Shown here: in pieces, positions 9,079 to 18,122 of the stretch
Numbering within the stretch: the first letter of the stretch is position 1
How the letters are laid out: the number at the start of each line of letters is the position of its first letter
Origin: JANOBD01 sp031411495
GTDB taxonomy: Bacteria > Planctomycetota > Phycisphaerae > Tepidisphaerales > Tepidisphaeraceae
NCBI GenBank assembly: GCA_031411495.1
Contig: JANOBD010000217.1
Coordinates: 1-53,166, forward strand
Reading direction: 5' to 3'
DNA length: 53,166 nucleotides
The notes under the pieces: model-generated
Database searches by the model: none
Seen by the model: only the letters and a program-made list of their open reading frames with translations
What the model was told of the DNA's origin: nothing
Made by a program: the position numbers and the translations under genes

Positions 9079-10344
9079 ATGTCTGAAAAAGTCATCCGCG
9101 ATCCGGTCCACGACGTCATCAGCCTCAACACGGCTGCGCCGACCGATCGCCTGCTCTTCCAACTCCTCAACGCCGCCGAGTTCCAGCGATTGCGGCGCAT
9201 CCGCCAACTCGGCATGGCTCACATGGCCTATCCGGGCGCCGACCACTCGCGCTATTCCCACAGCCTGGGCGTGCTGCAGATGGCGCGGCGGATCCTCGAC
9301 CGCCTTTCGCCGCATGTGGCGATCGATGAGGACGAACGCTGCGTCTGCCTCTGCGCCGCGCTGCTGCACGATCTGGGCCACGGACCTTATTCGCACGTGT
9401 TCGAGCGCGTGACCGGCGTGCGACACGAGCGGCTCACGTACCGCGTCATCCTCGATTCTGAGAGCGAGATCCATCGCCTGCTCATTCAGCACGACAAACT
9501 CCTGCCCGAAAACGTCGTCACGCTCCTGCAGGGCAACTGGAAGCGCAAGTTCCTCAGCGATGTCATCTCCAGCCAGCTCGATGCCGATCGGCTCGATTAC
9601 CTGCTGCGCGACAACCTGATGACCGGCGCGAACTATGGCGGCTTCGATGTGAATTGGCTGCTGATGGCAATGACGATCGACCCGCAATCGCAGCGGCTCG
9701 TCGTCTTGCCAAAAGCGATCAGCGCGGTCGAGGCGTACCTGCAGGCGCGGTACCACATGTATCGCAACGTCTACTTCCACAAGGTCGTGCGCAGTGCCGA
9801 GGGGATGCTCAAGCTCGCGCTGCGTCGCGCCAAGCGACTCGCCGTGCAGGACCGGCTCGCGTGGCCGGCGCGCGATAGCGGCATCTCCCGCGCGCTGCTG
9901 GGCCAGCGGATGTCGATGGCCGAGTTCGTCGAACTGGATGATGTGTCGCTCACGCAGTGCTTCAAGGTCTGGTCGGCATCGAGTGAAGACCCGACGCTCG
10001 CCCGGCTCTGCAGTGGCCTGCTCTATCGCAGGCTCTACAAGTCGATCGATCTCACCAACCGCGCGGATGCGGCCCAGGTGTTCGTGACGGCGGCGCAGGC
10101 GGTGCTGAGCGCCGGCGGCGACCCGGAGTACGACCTGTTTTTCGACGAGCCGATCGATACGCCGTATGCGATCGATTCGACGAAGCTGGAGAAGGGGATC
10201 AAGGTCCTGATGCCCGACGGCACGTTGAAGGATGTGGCCGAGGTCTCGCCGATGACCGAGTCGCTCAATCGGCAGCTCGGGTTCAAGCGGGTTCACTACG
10301 ACCCGCGGTTCCGGGATGCGGTGATGTCGAGCCTGAACGCGTAG
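9079..10344 (+). CDS. HD-domain phosphohydrolase (dGTPase/SAMHD1-like)
   Basis: 421 aa. The ATG at 9079 fits the conserved start MSEKVIRDPVHDVI of this family. The metal-binding HD residues are visible as SRYSHSLG (first His), LLHDLGHGPYSH (His-Asp doublet and an extra His), and SSQLDADRLDYLLRD (distal Asp). RLRRIRQLGMAHMAYPGA is the family signature ahead of the first His. Proteins of this kind hydrolyse deoxynucleotide triphosphates or related nucleotides; the YdhJ/YwfO-like branch is the closest by eye. It is separated by 74 bp from the DUF3465 gene on the same strand. The substrate is not deducible. Confidence 0.85.
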   Translation: MSEKVIRDPVHDVISLNTAAPTDRLLFQLLNAAEFQRLRRIRQLGMAHMAYPGADHSRYSHSLGVLQMARRILDRLSPHVAIDEDERCVCLCAALLHDLGHGPYSHVFERVTGVRHERLTYRVILDSESEIHRLLIQHDKLLPENVVTLLQGNWKRKFLSDVISSQLDADRLDYLLRDNLMTGANYGGFDVNWLLMAMTIDPQSQRLVVLPKAISAVEAYLQARYHMYRNVYFHKVVRSAEGMLKLALRRAKRLAVQDRLAWPARDSGISRALLGQRMSMAEFVELDDVSLTQCFKVWSASSEDPTLARLCSGLLYRRLYKSIDLTNRADAAQVFVTAAQAVLSAGGDPEYDLFFDEPIDTPYAIDSTKLEKGIKVLMPDGTLKDVAEVSPMTESLNRQLGFKRVHYDPRFRDAVMSSLNA

Positions 10345-10772
10345 TCGCGCGGTGTCGAGGCGGGCATAGCGTCGGTGCCCCGGGGCAGGTACGCCTGACC
10401 CGCGATTCGAGTCTATGGCGCGGGCCAACGAGTACGTTGCGCCGGGGCACCCGCTTTGCGCAGGTACTCGCTATCCAAGTCGCACGTTCCCGCAAGCGAC
10501 CGATCCCGATTACCCACTCGCCGATTCGCCGGAGCTATTGAAATCACAGAATCCTTCGCGAAAACCCGCGAATTCTGCTGCGCTGATAAGCTGGGCACCG
10601 CAAAGTGCTCCGAAGTGGGTAATTCTGGGTTCCGATGGGTAATCGCCTGTAGCCCTGGATATTCGATTGCCAAAGAGCGCGCCCCATTCCCCTTTGGCGC
10701 TGCGCTTTTCGGCGCGAAAGTGCAGCGCGCGCCTCGCGAAAAACTTGTGCCAAGTTTCAAATGCAGAAACAC
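10345..10772. other. Intergenic region between convergent genes, no gene recognised
   Basis: This 428-bp gap separates the HD-domain gene (+) from the CYTH gene (-). Short open frames exist on both strands, but none has a recognisable protein, a ribosome site or homology by eye. No convincing terminator hairpin was found either. Confidence 0.5.
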
Positions 10773-11333
10773 TTAGAAGCGAACGGTCGGTCCGAGATTG
10801 GGGTGCGCTCGCACGAGTTCGTCGATCATGCGGATGTAACCCTTGCTGATGAGGGGGAACGCGTCCAAATCCAGTCGGGTCCGCAGCGCCAGCACGCGGG
10901 ACTCGGTTTCGCCTTCGATCTCGACGAAGGTGCCCAGGTGAGGCAGCTCGTCGAGCTCGACCAGGCAGTCGTCCAGTTCGAAGGTCTCGCGGCGCTTCTC
11001 GAACGCGAGGGTGGCCGTGTAGCCGAGTTTGCCGAGCAGGGCGGACGCATCGTCGAAGTTCCCGATGCCGAACTCGATCTCCTCGCGGCTCTTCACCTGC
11101 GACGCCTGTGCCCGGCCCTTGAAGGTGATGACGCTCGTCGATCGTCCCGCCTCATCCTTCATCGTGCGCAGGCGCAGGCCCTGGTCCCTCGATTTGAGCG
11201 ACCCTTGCGGCGTGTCGAAGAAGGCGTTGATCTCGAAGCGCGACCCGACGCGTTTCGCGCCGAGCGCGCGGAGCCTGGCGCGGACGGCGTCGAGGTCTTC
11301 GACTTTCATCTTGGCTTCGGTTTCAGTTGCCAT
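10773..11333 (-). CDS. CYTH domain protein (class IV adenylate cyclase / thiamine-triphosphatase-like)
   Basis: 186 aa from ATG 11333. The EXEXK signature of the CYTH superfamily is near the N-terminus as ETEAKMKV. Further family features are FFDTPQGSLKSRDQGLRLR, VITFKGR, REEIEFGIGN, FEKRRETFEL and FVEIEGE, forming the charged tunnel that binds triphosphate. The class IV adenylate cyclase (CyaB) subgroup is the closest match by pattern. Activity on ATP, thiamine triphosphate or inorganic triphosphate cannot be separated from sequence alone. It lies downstream of leuS in the same direction, with a large inverted repeat filling the gap. Confidence 0.82.
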   Translation of the reverse strand: MATETEAKMKVEDLDAVRARLRALGAKRVGSRFEINAFFDTPQGSLKSRDQGLRLRTMKDEAGRSTSVITFKGRAQASQVKSREEIEFGIGNFDDASALLGKLGYTATLAFEKRRETFELDDCLVELDELPHLGTFVEIEGETESRVLALRTRLDLDAFPLISKGYIRMIDELVRAHPNLGPTVRF

Positions 11334-11349
11334 GTTCTCGACCTTGTTC

Positions 11350-11420
11350 ACCACGGAGACACGGAGTCACGGAGGAAAAACATTCTCATGCTCTTCTCCG
11401 TGCCTCCGTGTCTCCGTGGT
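11350..11420. repeat. Long inverted repeat, CACGGAGACACGGAG family
   Basis: A 25-bp left arm (11350-11374, beginning ACCACGGAGACACGGAG) and a right arm (11396-11420, ending GTGTCTCCGTGGT) are reverse complements at 24 of 25 positions, around a 21-nt loop. Each arm is itself a repeat of CACGGAG units. The hairpin occupies the leuS-CYTH gap. Confidence 0.9.
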
Positions 11421-11425
11421 AAAAA

Positions 11426-14400
11426 TTATCCGACGACGAAGTTCACCAATCGCCCGGGCACGTACATCGCCTTCTTGATCGTCTTGCCCTCGATCCACTG
11501 TTTCACGCCGGCGTCGAGCTGCGCGGTGCCGAGGATGTCGGCCTCGCTCGCATCGGCAGGAACGGTGATCTTGCTGCGCAGCTTGCCGTTCACCTGGATC
11601 GGCAGTTCCAGTGTCTTGGATTCGAGCTTCGCCTGATCGTACGCGGGCCACGGCGCGTGCGCCACGCTTGCGGCATTCCCGAGCGTGAGCCACAACTCTT
11701 CGCACAGGTGCGGCGCGAACGGCGCGAGCAGCAGCACCAGCGCCTCGGCCAGCTTGCGAGGCAGAACGTCGAGCTTGTTGATCTCGTTGTTCAGCTTGAT
11801 CAGCTCGGCAATAGCGGTGTTGAAGCGCAGGTAGGCGATGTCTTCGCCGACCTTTTTGATCGTGCGGTGCATCATTCGCTCCAGTTCATCGCTGAGAGGC
11901 GCGTTCTGGATGTTGGGCACCTTGTGGCTCTCTTCGTCGCCGAGGATGTTTCGCGCGACGGAGTTGAGGAAGCGGCTCATGCCGATGATGTCGCGCGTGT
12001 TCCACGGCTTCTGGGCTTCGAGCGGGCCCATGTACATTTCATAAAGACGGAAGGCGTCGGCGCCGTAGTCTTCGACGATCTTGTCGGGGTTGACGACGTT
12101 GCCGCGGCTCTTGCTCATCTTGAACGAGCGGGCGTCCACTGACACATTCGGGTTCGCCTTCAGGACGTACTTCTCGCCTTTCTTTTCGACGAGCATTTCC
12201 TCGACGCGCGTGGCCACCACGCGCTCGCCGGTCTGCCGGTGATAGCCGACGAACTGCGGACCTTTCTCGCCGGCTTCGTCGCCGAGCTTTTCGAACTCAG
12301 TGGCGCTGACGGCTTTGCCGCCGTATTCGAAGAAGTGGAACTCCGTCTCGCCGAGGATCATTCCCTGGTTCACCAGGCGATTGAACGGCTCGTTCGTGCT
12401 GACGTGGCCGAGGTCGAAGAGGACCTTGTGCCAGAACCGCGCGTAGAGCAGGTGCAGCACCGCGTGCTCGACGCCGCCGACGTAAAGATCGACCGGCATC
12501 CAGTACTTTTCCTTTTCCGGGTCGACGAACCGCTCGGTGTTGTGCGGGTCGAGGTAGCGCAGGTAATACCAGCACGAGCCGGCCCACTGGGGCATGGTGT
12601 TGGTCTCTCTCATCAGTTGAGAGTTGAGAGTGGAGAGTTGAGAGTTGGCTGCGGGTGTGAAGCTCAGCCAGTCTTTGATCGTGGATAGCGGCCCTTCGGG
12701 CGTGCCGGTCGGCTTGAAGTCCTTGATCTCCGGCAGCAGCACCGGCAGTTCGCTCTCGCTGATCGAATGCGCGACGCCTTTCTCATCCAGCACGATCGGG
12801 AAGGGCTCGCCCCAGTAGCGCTGGCGGGAAAAGAGCCAGTCGCGAAGCTTGTAGTTCACGCGCTTGCGGCCGTCGCCGGTTTCTTCCAGGTAGGCGATCA
12901 TCCGCGCCTTGGCTTCCTCGGTGTTCATGCCGTCGAGGAACTTGCTGTTGATCGCAACGCCTTCTTCGGTCATCGCCGCCAGGAATCGGCCCGGCTCGCG
13001 GATGTAGTCTCCGAGCACCAGTTCCCACTCGGCGTCGGTCGAGGTCTTCAGTTTCTCCTCGACGGTCCTGATCGCGGCGCGGTGCGCGTCGGTGATTTTC
13101 TGGCGCATTTCCGCCGGCAGCTTGTCCCAGCTGATTTCCTGTCCGGTCTCCTTCGCGGTCGTTTTGACGACCTGGCTCGGATCGAGCGCGCGGAACTTGG
13201 CCAGCGATTGATCGTGCAGCCACTGTCGCGAGGGTTTGACGACCGCGCGGATCGGCAGGCCGAACTTCTTGGCGAACTCGAAGTCGCGCTCATCGTGTGC
13301 CGGCACGGCCATGATCGCGCCGGTGCCGTAGCCGGTGAGGACATAGTCGGCGATCCAGATGGGGATCTTCTCGTCATTCACAGGATTGATCGCGTACGCG
13401 CCGGTGGAGACGCCGGTCTTATCCTTCGCGCCTTCCTGACGCTCACGATCGCTCTTGGAAGCAGTCTGCGCGCGGTACCTGGCGACGGCCTCCTTCTGTT
13501 CCGCAACCGTGATCCTGTCCACGAGATCGTGTTCGGGTGCGAGGACCATGTAGGTCGCGCCGAACAGCGTATCGGGCCGTGTCGTGAAGACGCGGACATA
13601 CGGCTCGTCGATCCCTTCCGGCGGATCGACCAGATCGAAATCGACTTCGGCACCGATCGAGCGGCCAATCCAGTTCCGCTGCATTTCCTTGATGCTTTCG
13701 GACCAGTCCAGCGGCGCGAGGTCTTCGATCAGGCGTTCGCAGTACGCGGTGATGCGCATCAGCCATTGGCGCAGCGGGCGACGCTCGACGGGATATCCGC
13801 CGCGCTCGCTCTTGCCGTCGATCACTTCTTCATTCGCCAGCACCGTGCCGAGCGCCGGACACCAGTTCACCGGGACTTCGGCCATATACGCCAGGCGATG
13901 GTTGTCGATGACGACCTGCCGTTCTTCAGGCGAAAGCTCGGTCCAGCGGCGCTCGATGCCGGTCTCGCCGGAGATGGCTTCCAGACCTTCGGTCGTGGAG
14001 TTCAGAACGACCGAGTAATCCGGCGCGACGACGTAATTCTCGTTTTCCAATTCGTTGAGCAGGTGAGTGATCGGCAGCGCCTTCTTCGCCCGGGTGTCGT
14101 AGTAGCTGTTGAAGAGCTGGAGGAAGATCCACTGCGTCCACTTGTAGTACGCGGCGTCGGTGGTGTTGATCTCGCGGTCCCAGTCGTAGCCCAGGCCGAG
14201 AGATTGGATCTGCCTCTTGAAGTTCTCGACATTGGCCTTGGTGGAAATGGAAGGGTGGACGTTGTTCTTGCGTGCGTATTCTTCTGCGGGCAGGCCGAAC
14301 GCGTCCCAGCCCATGGGGTGAAGGACGTTGAACCCTTTCATGCGCAGGTATCGGCTGACGATGTCGGTGGCGGTGTAACCTTCGGGATGGCCGACGTGAA

Positions 14401-14569
14401 GGCCGGTGCCGCTGGGATACGGAAACATGTCGAGCACGAACGCCTTGGGCTTGTTGGAAGCGGGGGATCCGTCACCGCCGGCGTCTTTGGGGTCGAGCGC
14501 GCGGAAGGTCTTGTGTTCCTGCCAGTAGCGCTGCCACTTTTTCTCGATGCTCGTAAAGTTGTAAGGCAT
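11426..14569 (-). CDS. leuS: Leucyl-tRNA synthetase
   Basis: 1047 aa, class I aminoacyl-tRNA synthetase charging tRNA-Leu. The HIGH motif is HVGH in GTGLHVGHPEGY (about residue 55) and the KMSKS motif is intact in SFKMSKSRGNVVNPD (about residue 816). The editing domain, the TMPQWAGSCWYYLRYLDP block and the C-terminal LCEELWLTLGN anticodon-binding part are all present. It is longer than the usual 820-880 aa, mainly because of an insert around residues 440-530 and a short stretch at about residues 641-652 (NSQLSTLNSQL) encoded by a heptanucleotide tandem repeat. It is divergent from mfd across a 110-bp gap. Confidence 0.97.
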   Translation of the reverse strand: MPYNFTSIEKKWQRYWQEHKTFRALDPKDAGGDGSPASNKPKAFVLDMFPYPSGTGLHVGHPEGYTATDIVSRYLRMKGFNVLHPMGWDAFGLPAEEYARKNNVHPSISTKANVENFKRQIQSLGLGYDWDREINTTDAAYYKWTQWIFLQLFNSYYDTRAKKALPITHLLNELENENYVVAPDYSVVLNSTTEGLEAISGETGIERRWTELSPEERQVVIDNHRLAYMAEVPVNWCPALGTVLANEEVIDGKSERGGYPVERRPLRQWLMRITAYCERLIEDLAPLDWSESIKEMQRNWIGRSIGAEVDFDLVDPPEGIDEPYVRVFTTRPDTLFGATYMVLAPEHDLVDRITVAEQKEAVARYRAQTASKSDRERQEGAKDKTGVSTGAYAINPVNDEKIPIWIADYVLTGYGTGAIMAVPAHDERDFEFAKKFGLPIRAVVKPSRQWLHDQSLAKFRALDPSQVVKTTAKETGQEISWDKLPAEMRQKITDAHRAAIRTVEEKLKTSTDAEWELVLGDYIREPGRFLAAMTEEGVAINSKFLDGMNTEEAKARMIAYLEETGDGRKRVNYKLRDWLFSRQRYWGEPFPIVLDEKGVAHSISESELPVLLPEIKDFKPTGTPEGPLSTIKDWLSFTPAANSQLSTLNSQLMRETNTMPQWAGSCWYYLRYLDPHNTERFVDPEKEKYWMPVDLYVGGVEHAVLHLLYARFWHKVLFDLGHVSTNEPFNRLVNQGMILGETEFHFFEYGGKAVSATEFEKLGDEAGEKGPQFVGYHRQTGERVVATRVEEMLVEKKGEKYVLKANPNVSVDARSFKMSKSRGNVVNPDKIVEDYGADAFRLYEMYMGPLEAQKPWNTRDIIGMSRFLNSVARNILGDEESHKVPNIQNAPLSDELERMMHRTIKKVGEDIAYLRFNTAIAELIKLNNEINKLDVLPRKLAEALVLLLAPFAPHLCEELWLTLGNAASVAHAPWPAYDQAKLESKTLELPIQVNGKLRSKITVPADASEADILGTAQLDAGVKQWIEGKTIKKAMYVPGRLVNFVVG
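12615..12647. repeat. Heptanucleotide tandem repeat inside leuS
   Basis: Four to five units of GAGAGTT (one with GAGAGTG) are read on the + strand, that is AACTCTC on the coding strand. They encode NSQLSTLNSQL in frame and replace the usual short linker just before RETNTMPQW. Confidence 0.85.
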
Positions 14570-14600
14570 AAGTCAGTTGATGATATGTAAAATTCGAGTC

Positions 14601-14650
14601 GGCGCAAATGCGCATGGCACCGCGCAAATGTGCGAGCGACCGCGCAAACG
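14601..14650. promoter_or_regulatory. Three phased GCGCAAA direct repeats between leuS and mfd
   Basis: GCGCAAATG occurs at 14601-14609 and 14621-14629, and GCGCAAACG at 14642-14650. The pitch of 20 and 21 bp places all three on the same face of the helix. They lie in the divergent promoter region of leuS (-) and mfd (+). A regulator-binding role is inferred only from the spacing. Confidence 0.45.
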
Positions 14651-14679
14651 GGATCGAAAGTGCCTATGATGGGCTCACA

Positions 14680-17600
14680 ATGAAACGCACGAACGCCATC
14701 GGCCGCCTTCTGGCGGAGCCCGATTTGGTTGCGCTTGCGCGCGCCTGCGGGGAAAAGAAAAATGTCGCCGTCGCCGGCCTCTGGGGCAGCAGCGTCGCCG
14801 CCGTCGTGGCGGCGGTGCGCGCCCAGACGAAGCGGCCGATCGTCCTGATCTGCGGCCACATCGACGAAGCGGATGACCTGGCCGACGATCTGGAGTTGTT
14901 CACCGGCGCGAGCGAGCGGCCGGCGGTGCTTCAGGCGGTCGAAGCGTCGGCAGGGCTCGGCCGCGCCAGTGAAGAACAGGTGGCCGAGCGACTGCGGCTG
15001 ATCTATCGCTGCGCCAATAGTGACGCAAAAACGCAGTGCGACATCATCGCGCCCATCCAGGCGCTCATGCAGTCCGTGCCGACGAAGGATGAACTCAAGC
15101 ATCTCGTCTACCAACTCGCGCCAGGCATCATGCTCGAGCCGGAGAAGCTCATCGTCTGGCTCAGCGACCACGGCTACAACCGCCTGGACCAGGTGGAAGT
15201 CCCCGGTGATTTCGCCGTCCGCGGCGGCATTATCGACATCTATATCCCCGGCGTGATCCCGGGGACCGATCAGGTGGGGCAGGCGATCCGCGTCGACTTC
15301 TTCGGCGACCAGGTCGAATCGATCCGCAGCTTCGACGTCGAGACGCTCGGCTCCGGCGACAAGGTCCAGCAGATCACGCTTTACGACATCGCCGGCAAAC
15401 CCGCCACGACGACCACCTCGCTCTTCAACCTTCTGAGCGAGAAGACGATCGTCATCTGGTGGGCGCCGCTGGAGATCAGCGAACAGGCCAAGAGCTATCT
15501 CGATCGTATCAACGACCAAAGGGGCATGTATCCGCTCTCGGCAATCATCAAGAGTGCCGCACGATTCAACACGCTGGAGTTGTCGCAGTTCGAACAGGGG
15601 ACCAAGAGTCCGTCGCTGCTGAGCGACCATCCCGATTACGTTGCCAAGCTGCCGATCGGATCAGTTCAGAAATTCGAAACGGATGTGAAGAAGGCGCTCA
15701 CGGAACTCGCGGAGACCGCCCAGGAACAGGACGTGGCGGTCTACTGCGAGAATGAGGCGGAGATGCACCGCTTCGGTGAGTTGTTGGAGCAGCATCAGCC
15801 GGGGTTGCGCGAGAAGATTGAGATCGAGAAGGGGTATCTGCATCGTGGGTTTATCTGGGGTAGGGTGGGCTTCAGCCCACGTGAAGAGGAAGATGGCGAG
15901 GAAGAAAACCGTGGGCTAAAGCCCACCCTACTCCTGGGCCACCACGAACTCTTCAACCGCTACGAAGTTCGGCGCCGCCTCAAGCGCTCCGTCGCGGCCA
16001 AGCCGATCGACTCGTTCCTCGATCTGCAGGGCGGCGATTACGTCGTCCACGTCGCGCATGGCATCGCGAAGTTCACCGGCATTCACACCGTGAACAAGGA
16101 TGGCAAGACCGAGGAGTATCTCACGCTGCGCTTCGCCGAGAGTGCGGTGTTGCACGTGCCGGCGAACCGGATCAATCTCGTTCAAAAATACATCGGCGGG
16201 TTCAACGGGCATCCGCAACTCTCGCGGCTTGGCTCAGGCTCATGGGAGAAGCAGAAGGAAAAGGTCAGCGAAGCCGTTATGGACATGGCGGCGGAACTGT
16301 TGGAGGTTCAAGCGGCGAGGCAGGCGCAGCCGGGCGTCGCGTTTCCGCCGGATACGCCTTGGCAGAACGAGTTCGAGGCCGAGTTCCCCTACACGCCGAC
16401 GGCGGATCAGCTCACCTGCGCGAGCGAGATCAAGCTCGACATGCAGCAGCCGCGGCCGATGGATCGCCTGCTGTGCGGCGACGTCGGCTACGGCAAGACC
16501 GAACTGGCGATGCGGGCCGCGTTCAAGGCCGTTGAGGCCGGAAGGCAGGTCGCCGTCCTCGTGCCGACGACGATCCTCGCCGAGCAGCACGAGCAGTCGT
16601 TCAAACAGCGCTTTCGCGACTATCCCTTCGTCATCGATTCGATCAGTCGATTCAAGACCGGCAAAGAAGGTCGCGACATTATCAAGGCGGCCAAAGCAGG
16701 CGAAATCGACATTCTCATCGGCACGCACCGCATCCTCAGCAAGGATGTCCAGTTCGCCGATCTGGGGCTCGTCGTCATCGATGAAGAACAGCGTTTCGGC
16801 GTGAAGCACAAGGAAGATCTCAAGAAGTTTCGTGCGACGGTGGATGTGCTGACGATGTCGGCGACGCCGATCCCGCGCACGCTCCACTTCAGCATGGTGG
16901 GCTTGCGGGACATCAGTTCGCTGACCACCGCGCCGCAGGACCGGCGCAGCATCGTGACGGAAGTGACCGCGTACGACACGGAACGGGTTCGCCTTGCCAT
17001 CCAGAGGGAACTGGCGCGCGAAGGGCAAGTCTATTACGTTCACAACCGCGTGGAAGACATCCTCGAAGTCGGCGAAAAGCTCACGCGGCTGGTTCCCGAT
17101 GCGCGGATCGTCGTCGGTCACGGGCAGATGACCGAGGATGAGCTCGAAGACGTCATGCTCAAGTTCATCCGCCACGAGGCCGACATCCTCGTCTGCACGA
17201 CGATCATCGAGAGCGGCCTGGATATCCCCAACGCCAACACCATGATCATCGAAAACGCCGACCGCTTTGGCCTCAGCCAGCTCCACCAGCTGCGCGGCCG
17301 CGTCGGGCGATACAAGCATCGCGCGTACTGCTATTTACTCTTGCCCGCGGATCGTCCGGTGACGCCGGTCGCGGCGAAGCGCTTGAAGGCAATCGAGGAG
17401 TATTCGCACTTGGGCGCCGGCTTCAAGATCGCCATGCGCGACCTGGAAATCCGCGGCGCCGGCAACATCCTCGGACCGGAACAGAGCGGTCACATCTCGG
17501 CCGTTGGCTACGAACTGTATTGTCAGCTGCTCGAAGAAGCCGTCGAACAGATTAAGACCGGCGCGAAGCCGGTCCGGCCCGAGGCACACGTCGAGCTGGG

Positions 17601-18075
17601 CATCAGCGCGTTCATCCCGAAGACGTATGTCGTCGCCGATCGGCAGCGGATGGATATGTACCGGCGCGTGAGCCGTTGCAGTTCGATCGAAATGGTGCAC
17701 GAGCTGCAGAAGGACATGCACGACGCCTTCGGCGAGCCGCCCAGACAGGTGATGATCCTGCTCGCGCTCACCGAGCTGCGCCTGCTCGCCGGCTTCTTCG
17801 GCATCGATTCGATCATCAAGAAGGATCCCGACATCGTCATGAAGGTGACGGACGCGAGCCGGGCGCAAAAGTGCCTGACCGGCGCGCCGGGACGCTTGAG
17901 CGTTGTCGATCTGCAGACGGTCTACCTGCGGATGCCGGCGACTTTCATGGACAGCGACGCCGCGCTGTTGACGCTGCGAAATCTGATGCTCAAGGCGTAC
18001 GAGAAGGAACCGAAACCGGGCGCACCGCCTTTTGAAGAAAAACCGGTGGCACAGACCCAGGCGTTCACGATGTGA
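14680..18075 (+). CDS. mfd: Transcription-repair coupling factor
   Basis: 1131 aa from ATG 14680, chosen because MKRTNAIGRLLAEPDLV begins the conserved region; an upstream ATG at 14608 lies in the promoter repeats. The N-terminal UvrB-like part includes PGDFAVRGGIIDIYIPG. The RNA-polymerase-interacting part follows GGDYVVHVAHGIAKFTGI. The translocase motifs are GDVGYGKTELAMRAAFKA (Walker A), DEEQRFGV (DEEQ box), TMSATPIPRTL and ESGLDIPNANTMII, with QLRGRVGR as the last helicase motif. A TRCF C-terminal domain closes the protein. Mfd removes stalled RNA polymerase at lesions and recruits UvrA. A palindromic DNA element is inserted in frame at about residues 394-418. Confidence 0.97.
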   Translation: MKRTNAIGRLLAEPDLVALARACGEKKNVAVAGLWGSSVAAVVAAVRAQTKRPIVLICGHIDEADDLADDLELFTGASERPAVLQAVEASAGLGRASEEQVAERLRLIYRCANSDAKTQCDIIAPIQALMQSVPTKDELKHLVYQLAPGIMLEPEKLIVWLSDHGYNRLDQVEVPGDFAVRGGIIDIYIPGVIPGTDQVGQAIRVDFFGDQVESIRSFDVETLGSGDKVQQITLYDIAGKPATTTTSLFNLLSEKTIVIWWAPLEISEQAKSYLDRINDQRGMYPLSAIIKSAARFNTLELSQFEQGTKSPSLLSDHPDYVAKLPIGSVQKFETDVKKALTELAETAQEQDVAVYCENEAEMHRFGELLEQHQPGLREKIEIEKGYLHRGFIWGRVGFSPREEEDGEEENRGLKPTLLLGHHELFNRYEVRRRLKRSVAAKPIDSFLDLQGGDYVVHVAHGIAKFTGIHTVNKDGKTEEYLTLRFAESAVLHVPANRINLVQKYIGGFNGHPQLSRLGSGSWEKQKEKVSEAVMDMAAELLEVQAARQAQPGVAFPPDTPWQNEFEAEFPYTPTADQLTCASEIKLDMQQPRPMDRLLCGDVGYGKTELAMRAAFKAVEAGRQVAVLVPTTILAEQHEQSFKQRFRDYPFVIDSISRFKTGKEGRDIIKAAKAGEIDILIGTHRILSKDVQFADLGLVVIDEEQRFGVKHKEDLKKFRATVDVLTMSATPIPRTLHFSMVGLRDISSLTTAPQDRRSIVTEVTAYDTERVRLAIQRELAREGQVYYVHNRVEDILEVGEKLTRLVPDARIVVGHGQMTEDELEDVMLKFIRHEADILVCTTIIESGLDIPNANTMIIENADRFGLSQLHQLRGRVGRYKHRAYCYLLLPADRPVTPVAAKRLKAIEEYSHLGAGFKIAMRDLEIRGAGNILGPEQSGHISAVGYELYCQLLEEAVEQIKTGAKPVRPEAHVELGISAFIPKTYVVADRQRMDMYRRVSRCSSIEMVHELQKDMHDAFGEPPRQVMILLALTELRLLAGFFGIDSIIKKDPDIVMKVTDASRAQKCLTGAPGRLSVVDLQTVYLRMPATFMDSDAALLTLRNLMLKAYEKEPKPGAPPFEEKPVAQTQAFTM
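15860..15931. repeat. Nested palindromic element inserted in frame in mfd
   Basis: The left arm at 15860-15881 (starting GTAGGGTGGGCTTCAGCCCA) and the right arm at 15910-15931 are reverse complements at 21 of 22 positions. Each arm is itself nearly palindromic (GTGGGCT...AGCCCAC). The 28-bp centre is purine-rich and encodes EEEDGEEE. The whole unit is translated inside Mfd between HRGF and LLGHHELF. Confidence 0.9.
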
Positions 18076-18122
18076 ATGTCGCGCACCAGAGAACGCCGCG
18101 ATGGCAATTGCCGATTTGAACG

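Noticed and set aside
10456..10776. 106-codon frame in the HD/CYTH gap
   Set aside because: It overlaps the CYTH gene end and has no motif or start signal.
11350..11420. Rho-independent terminator of leuS
   Set aside because: The hairpin is strong but on the minus strand it is followed by GAACAAGG rather than a T tract; it was listed as a repeat instead.
12767..14590. 607-codon frame on the + strand opposite leuS
   Set aside because: leuS is certain from its HIGH and KMSKS motifs; the opposite frame has only codon-bias-driven composition.
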